DNA of 40,394 nucleotides from Prochlorococcus sp. AG-347-J06 (GTDB lineage: Bacteria; Cyanobacteriota; Cyanobacteriia; PCC-6307; Cyanobiaceae). The position numbers were made by a program, and so were the translations under genes. The notes below the pieces were generated by a model. The model was given only the letters and a program-made list of their open reading frames with translations. It did no database searches and had not been told where the DNA came from. Positions within the stretch are counted from its first letter, which is position 1. Each line of letters opens with the position of its first letter. The stretch spans positions 1 through 40,394 of the forward strand of contig QCBT01000013.1 in NCBI GenBank assembly GCA_003281525.1, read 5' to 3'. Positions 36,161 to 40,394 of the stretch are shown here, piece after piece.

Positions 36161-36616
36161 ATGCTTTTAAAAAATCATTTAATAGAAGTTTTTAAACAAG
36201 CTTCTTTAGAACATAATTTTGTGATTAAAGAAAATGTTGTTATTAAGTGGGTCCATAGATTTGGGATTGATTCATTAAATGATTTATTAATCCATAGTTC
36301 ACTACAAAAAGAAAATCAAGATCATATATCTTTAATTGATGAAATGCATGAAGAAAATCAAGATCATATATCTTTAATTGATGAAGTGCATGAAGAAAAT
36401 CAAGAACAAATTAAGCTTGAATTATCAAAAACTTTTGAAAATATTGAAGAAACAAAGATGGAATTAAATGGCCTGGAAACTGCTAGAAGCAATAAAATAT
36501 CTAGCAAAAATGAAAATTCTAATAAAATATATCAATTTAGTGAAACCCCAAAATTACCCCTACCTTATATTAAAAATTTAAGAAAGTGGATTAACAACGA
36601 TAAAAAAGCTAGTTAG
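36161..36616 (+). CDS. Acidic coiled-coil protein with a 14-residue tandem duplication
   Basis: 151 residues. The N-terminal part is helical (LIEVFKQASLEHNF). Residues 51-64 and 65-78 repeat ENQDHISLIDE[MV]HE almost exactly, followed by a degenerate third copy (ENQEQIKLEL). A Glu-rich coiled coil and a short Pro-containing C-terminus (LPLPYIKNLRKW) follow. There is no membrane segment. It starts 7 bp after the permease and may be a cytoplasmic partner, but proximity is the only evidence. It converges on groEL with 3 bp between stops. No family recognised. Confidence 0.75.
   Translation: MLLKNHLIEVFKQASLEHNFVIKENVVIKWVHRFGIDSLNDLLIHSSLQKENQDHISLIDEMHEENQDHISLIDEVHEENQEQIKLELSKTFENIEETKMELNGLETARSNKISSKNENSNKIYQFSETPKLPLPYIKNLRKWINNDKKAS
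36311..36394 (+). repeat. Tandem 42-bp coding duplication
   Basis: Two copies (36311-36352, 36353-36394) differ at only one base, A or G (ATG versus GTG codon), so the duplication is recent. A partial third copy follows. Confidence 0.85.
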
Positions 36617-36621
36617 CTTTT
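36604..36621. terminator. Small palindrome containing both convergent stop codons
   Basis: AAAAGCT-AGTT-AGCTTTT. The TAG of the coiled-coil gene lies within it and the groEL stop overlaps its right edge, so one hairpin with a T run in both directions could terminate both transcripts. Confidence 0.4.
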
Positions 36622-38557
36622 ACATCATACCTGGCATTCCCATGCCACCCATTCCTGGCATTCCCATGCCACCCATTCCTGGCATTCCCATGCCACCCAT
36701 TCCTGGCATTCCCATGCCACCCATTCCTGGCATTCCCATGCCACCCATTCCTCCCATTCCCATGCCACCCATTCCTGGCATTCCCATGCCACCCATTCCT
36801 GGCATTCCCATGCCACCCATTCCTGGCATTCCCATGCCACCCATTCCTGGCATTCCCATGCCACCCATTCCTGGCATTCCCATGCCACCCATTCCTGGCA
36901 TTCCCATGCCACCCATTCCTGGCATTCCCATGCCACCCATTCCTCCCATTGGATCTCCACCTGGTCCTCCAGGGGCTGCGGCTTCAGGTTCTGGTATGTC
37001 CGCCATCGCAACTTCTGTTGTGAGGAGCATAGCCGCAATAGATACTGAATCTTGAAGAGCTAATCTTATTACTTTGGTTGGATCTAATATTCCTGAATCT
37101 TTTAAATCCTCATATTGTCCTGAATTAGCATTAAAGCCTTTGTTAAGCCTTTGAATTTCAGCGACAACTACATCACCATTAAAACCAGCATTTTTTGCTA
37201 TTTGTTTGGTAGGTTCCAAAAGGGCTTCTTTAACTATATTTATTCCTGTTCTTAAATCATCTGAAGATGTTTCGCTTAATTTTAAAAGGTCATTTGATAT
37301 TTCAATTAAAGTTTGTCCTCCTCCAGAAACAACACCCTCTTCAATAGCAGCTTTCGTAGCATTAAGGGAATCTTCAATTCTCAACTTTTTATACTTCATC
37401 TCTGTTTCTGTAGCAGCTCCTACTTTGATAAGAGCTACTCCTCCGGCTAGTTTGGCTATCCTTTCATTAATTTTATCTTGATCATACTCAGATTCAGTTA
37501 TATTAACTTCTCTCTTTAATTTCTCTACTCGAGCTTTAACTAAATCTTTAGTGTCTTCGAAGGCAACAATTGTAGTTTTATCCTTTGTGATAGTTATTTT
37601 TTTTGCTTTGCCTAAATCATTAATCGATACTTTATCAAGTGTCATCGATTTATCTTCGCTAATTAACTTAGCCCCTGTAAGAATTGCAATATCTTCGAGG
37701 GCGGCTTTTCTTCTCTCACCAAATAACGGAGCTCTTACGGAAGCTACATTTAAAATTCCACTATTCTTATTCAAGACCAGAGTGGTTAAAGCCTCTCCTT
37801 CGATATCTTCAGCAAGAATTAGAAAAGGTGAGCCTGACTTCTGAATTTCTTCAAGTATTGGAACTAAATCAACTAAAGTTGATATTTTTTGATCAGTTAT
37901 TAATATTTTAGGATTTTCAAGTTCACAAACTTGTCTTTCTTGGTCTGTTACGAAATATGGAGAACTATAACCTCTATCAAAAGACATACCTTCAGTTATA
38001 TCTAATTCTGTTTCTAGTGATTGAGATTCTTCGACAGTTATTACACCATCTGAAGTAACAATATCCATTGCTTTCGAAATTATAGATCCAATTTCTTCAT
38101 CGCCTCCAGCACTAACTGTTGCAACTTTTTGGATATCAGAACCATTTAATGAAATACTTTTGGAACTTAATTTTTCTAAGACAAAAGCTAGGCCTGCCTC
38201 CATACCTTTTTTCAACTCCATAGGGTTGGCGCCAGAAGCAATATTTTTTAATCCCTCCTGAACCATCTTCTGAGCCAAAATGGTTGCTGTTGTTGTTCCA
38301 TCACCAGCACTCTCTTTTGTCTTGGAGGCAACTTGTTCTATTAATTTCGCACCTAAATTAGAAATTGGGTTTTCAATCTCGATCTCTTTAGCAACTGTAG
38401 ATCCATCTCTTACAATGTCTGGTGAACCAAATTTCTTTTCTATTACAACGTTTTTTGCCTTGGGCCCAATAGTAACCTTTACCGCATTAGCTACAAAATT
38501 AACACCTTTTTCTAGCGCTTCTCTTGATTCATTAGAAAAACTTAACTGTTTAGCCAT
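36620..38557 (-). CDS. groEL2: 60-kDa chaperonin GroEL (groES-less paralogue) with a giant Gly/Met tail
   Basis: ATP-driven folding chaperone. The first ~525 residues are an ordinary Gro[24 protein letters not shown] (86-95), GGGQTLIEI, and the apical and equatorial domains in order. After [12 protein letters not shown] it ends in 13 units of GGMGM[PG]GM, about 115 residues, against a 13-residue GGM tail in E. coli, so the protein is 645 aa. No groES lies upstream, and I see no CIRCE inverted repeat. Cyanobacteria usually have a second, unlinked groEL, which fits this gene. Start ATG 38557. Confidence 0.95.
   Translation of the reverse strand: MAKQLSFSNESREALEKGVNFVANAVKVTIGPKAKNVVIEKKFGSPDIVRDGSTVAKEIEIENPISNLGAKLIEQVASKTKESAGDGTTTATILAQKMVQEGLKNIASGANPMELKKGMEAGLAFVLEKLSSKSISLNGSDIQKVATVSAGGDEEIGSIISKAMDIVTSDGVITVEESQSLETELDITEGMSFDRGYSSPYFVTDQERQVCELENPKILITDQKISTLVDLVPILEEIQKSGSPFLILAEDIEGEALTTLVLNKNSGILNVASVRAPLFGERRKAALEDIAILTGAKLISEDKSMTLDKVSINDLGKAKKITITKDKTTIVAFEDTKDLVKARVEKLKREVNITESEYDQDKINERIAKLAGGVALIKVGAATETEMKYKKLRIEDSLNATKAAIEEGVVSGGGQTLIEISNDLLKLSETSSDDLRTGINIVKEALLEPTKQIAKNAGFNGDVVVAEIQRLNKGFNANSGQYEDLKDSGILDPTKVIRLALQDSVSIAAMLLTTEVAMADIPEPEAAAPGGPGGDPMGGMGGMGMPGMGGMGMPGMGGMGMPGMGGMGMPGMGGMGMPGMGGMGMPGMGGMGMPGMGGMGMGGMGGMGMPGMGGMGMPGMGGMGMPGMGGMGMPGMGGMGMPGMM
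36626..36937 (-). repeat. 24-bp tandem array in the groEL 3' end, 13 copies
   Basis: 312 bp of perfectly in-phase 24-bp units encoding GGMGMPGM. Twelve copies are alike and one (around 36746-36769) encodes GGMGMGGM. The near identity at DNA level shows recent expansion or gene conversion. Because the unit is a multiple of three, several other frames are open too, on both strands. Confidence 0.95.
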
Positions 38558-38688
38558 GTTTGCTCGATCTTTTGTCTTATTCTAATCTCCCATAGAATCA
38601 TTTTTAAGGGATATTTAATTAAGTGGGGAAAGCCGAATTTCTTTTAATAGGACATACAAATTAACTCAAATAAGAGTATCTTTAAGTT

Positions 38689-38868
38689 ATGGAAGAAACA
38701 AATAATCTTATTTTTACTCTTACAGCAATCCTCGCTATTGCTATGACACTAATATACTTTCCTTTAAGATTTTTCTTAACATTAACTGCTAGAAGTCGAA
38801 GACTAAAACTTTTACAAAAAATTAGAAGGTTGAGAGATGAATTAGGCCAGCCTTATGAAAGTACATAA
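38689..38868 (+). CDS. 59-aa single-helix membrane protein
   Basis: ATG at 38689, 59 residues: a short acidic N-terminus (MEETNN), one hydrophobic helix (about 7-32) and a strongly basic tail with RSRRLKLLQKIRRLRDELG, predicting a cytoplasmic C-terminal helix. The stop abuts the fabG stop on the opposite strand exactly. I recognise no named family; the clear membrane-then-basic-helix pattern makes it a credible gene. Confidence 0.65.
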   Translation: MEETNNLIFTLTAILAIAMTLIYFPLRFFLTLTARSRRLKLLQKIRRLRDELGQPYEST

Positions 38869-39618
38869 CTAAATACTCATACCCCCGTCTATACTGATTG
38901 TCTGTCCTGTAATGTAACTTCCTGCATCACTTGAAACTAAGAATGATACTAAGTTTGCAATTTGAGTACAACTTCCTAATTTCCCTAAAGGGATAACTTT
39001 AATTATCTCTTCCGTATTAAGTTTTTCAGTCATTTCTGTTTCTATAAAGCCTGGAGCTATTGCATTTACGTTTATACCTCTTGAAGCAAATTCTTTAGCA
39101 CAAGTTTTGGTGAATCCAATAACTCCAGCTTTAGCTGCAGAATAATTTGCTTGACCGGGATTACCAATTATTCCAACAACAGATGAAATATTTACGATAC
39201 TACCACTTCTTTTTTTCATCATAAATTTTGAAGCATATTTTGTACAAAGAAAAACCCCTTTTAAGTTTGTATTTAATACATCATCCCATTGTTCCGATTT
39301 CATTCTCATCAATAGTCCATCTCTAGTAATACCAGCATTGTTAATAAGAATATCAATGGAACCATTAATTTTTATGATTTCTTCAAAAGCTGAACTGACA
39401 GAATCCTCTCTTGATACATCAAATTTTAATTTATGAGCTTTACCTCCCGAATTTTTTATTGAATTTACAACTTCTTCAGCTTTTTCATCAGAAGAAGAGT
39501 AATTAATAAAAACTTCTGCTCCTAAGCGGCTTAGTTCTAAAGCAATTTCTTTACCAATTCCTCTGCTAGCGCCAGTGATTAAAGCAACTTTGCCTGATAA
39601 TGAATCTGTATTGTACAT
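38869..39618 (-). CDS. fabG: 3-oxoacyl-[acyl-carrier-protein] reductase
   Basis: NADPH-dependent SDR enzyme of type II fatty acid elongation. 249 aa. TGASRGIGKEIA (cofactor), NNAG, INVSS-like NISSVVGI with the catalytic Ser, and NYSAAKAG with the Tyr-x3-Lys pair. VNAIAPGFIETEMT and the TGQTISIDGGMS C-terminus are FabG-typical. Confidence 0.96.
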   Translation of the reverse strand: MYNTDSLSGKVALITGASRGIGKEIALELSRLGAEVFINYSSSDEKAEEVVNSIKNSGGKAHKLKFDVSREDSVSSAFEEIIKINGSIDILINNAGITRDGLLMRMKSEQWDDVLNTNLKGVFLCTKYASKFMMKKRSGSIVNISSVVGIIGNPGQANYSAAKAGVIGFTKTCAKEFASRGINVNAIAPGFIETEMTEKLNTEEIIKVIPLGKLGSCTQIANLVSFLVSSDAGSYITGQTISIDGGMSI

Positions 39619-39710
39619 TATGAAATTTTATAATTTTCAATCGTAATACTATTTGTGTAAAGATATTGCTTTTATTTATAATTGTCTAGAAAATATTAAG
39701 TCCTTCTATT

Positions 39711-40382
39711 GTGCACTTTTTAATACCAGCTGCAGGGAGTGGTAGCAGAATGAAAGCTGGAAAAAATAAATTACTTATTGATTTAGAGGGAGAGTCTTTG
39801 ATTTATTGGACACTTAAATCTGTATTTTCTGCAAGCTCAACAAACTGGGTTGGAATAATTGGGCAACCGAAAGATAAAAACTTATTACTAAATTCAGCTA
39901 AGGATTTTGCCCATAAAGTTCATTGGATTAATGGTGGCTACACAAGACAACAGTCAGTTTTTAATGGTTTAAAAGCGTTACCAAAAGATGCTGAAAAAGT
40001 TTTAATACATGATGGCGCTAGATGTCTAATTAATCCTGAATTGATAGACCTTTGTGCCAAGCAATTAGATGAAAATGAAGCTGTAATTTTAGCTACAAAG
40101 GTAACAGACACTATAAAGATTGTTGATAATGAAGGTTTCATTAAAGAAACACCAGACAGAAATTATTTATGGGCAGCGCAAACTCCTCAGGGCTTTTTAG
40201 TAGATAGATTAAAAAAAGCTCATAAGATGGCAATTGATAAAAACTGGAAAGTCACAGATGATGCTTCTCTATTTGAAATGCTTAATTGGAAAGTGAAGAT
40301 TATTGAAGGAACTTATTCAAATATAAAAATTACATCCCCTATAGATTTGAAAATAGCAAAACTTTTTGTGAAGAACTCCTAG
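39711..40382 (+). CDS. ispD: 2-C-methyl-D-erythritol 4-phosphate cytidylyltransferase
   Basis: Third step of the MEP isoprenoid pathway, which feeds chlorophyll phytyl chains, carotenoids and quinones. 223 aa. The CTP-binding loop is PAAGSGSRMKAGKNKL (7-22), then VLIHDGARCLI, ATKVTDTIK and AAQTPQGF. GTG start at 39711, immediately before the conserved fold. It is complete inside the window and divergent from fabG by 92 bp. Confidence 0.97.
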   Translation: MHFLIPAAGSGSRMKAGKNKLLIDLEGESLIYWTLKSVFSASSTNWVGIIGQPKDKNLLLNSAKDFAHKVHWINGGYTRQQSVFNGLKALPKDAEKVLIHDGARCLINPELIDLCAKQLDENEAVILATKVTDTIKIVDNEGFIKETPDRNYLWAAQTPQGFLVDRLKKAHKMAIDKNWKVTDDASLFEMLNWKVKIIEGTYSNIKITSPIDLKIAKLFVKNS

Positions 40383-40394
40383 TTAAAAAGTTTT

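Noticed and set aside
36626..36937. CRISPR array
   Set aside because: Units are contiguous 24-bp coding repeats without spacers and translate as the GroEL tail.
36625..37055. Long open frames on both strands across the groEL tail (MPPIPGI- and WVAWECQ-type repeats)
   Set aside because: The 24-bp unit is a multiple of three, so stop-free frames arise in every phase without a stop in the unit. Only the GroEL frame has a real gene upstream.
37206..38585. Several plus-strand ORFs of 75-101 aa
   Set aside because: Antisense to groEL codons; no motifs, no ribosome sites.

Overview
This window looks like chromosome from a high-light-adapted Prochlorococcus or a very close marine picocyanobacterium. 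The evidence is very AT-rich DNA, tightly packed genes with 0-11 bp convergent gaps, chlorophyll synthase (chlG), NDH-1 subunit ndhB, a cyAbrB regulator, a TIGR00303 CobT-like protein, DUF2862 and DUF2232 proteins, and a caa3/aa3-type cytochrome oxidase cluster. The strain assignment is inferred from gene content only. I see no tRNA, rRNA, insertion sequence, prophage or CRISPR array. No stretch longer than about 260 bases lacks a gene.

Layout: 1-2.1 kb (minus): a NifS-like class V aminotransferase cut by the window edge, an ArsM-type arsenite methyltransferase, and a DUF4278 peptide gene with a structured leader and a strong terminator. 2.2-8.1 kb: a small membrane protein, an Nfu-type Fe-S scaffold, malate:quinone oxidoreductase, LepA, a lone DppC-like permease, TrmH and a 67-residue protein. 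8.3-10.5 kb: a tight four-gene operon of DCC/DUF393 protein, DUF2805/TIGR03643 protein, DUF2256 zinc-ribbon peptide and an FeS-BCP-type photolyase that seems to have lost its iron-sulfur ligands. 10.6-11.0 kb: two very small reading frames, the second without a normal start. 11.0-20.4 kb: rsmB, a class A PBP, chlG, DUF2862, hisF, menG/ubiE, a DciA-type helicase loader with a zinc ribbon, birA, an ABC ATPase and ndhB. 20.6-28.9 kb: topA, a repeat-bearing lipoprotein, a DUF2232 membrane protein, a CobT-like protein, a Tat/lipobox solute-binding-like protein, a ferredoxin-fused aldo/keto reductase, riboflavin synthase and cyAbrB. 29.0-34.2 kb: ctaE-ctaD-ctaC facing ctaA-ctaB, a complete oxidase with heme A synthesis. 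34.2-36.6 kb: an ABC exporter pair and a coiled-coil protein with a fresh 42-bp duplication. 36.6-40.4 kb: a groEL without groES whose C-terminus is a 13-copy 24-bp repeat, a 59-residue membrane protein, fabG and ispD.

Most genes are core housekeeping. The best leads are the giant Gly/Met tail on GroEL, the photolyase operon with its small conserved partners and cluster-less enzyme, the structured leader and terminator around the DUF4278/arsM genes, the start-less membrane peptide at 10.8-11.0 kb, and palindromes that span both stop codons of several convergent gene pairs.
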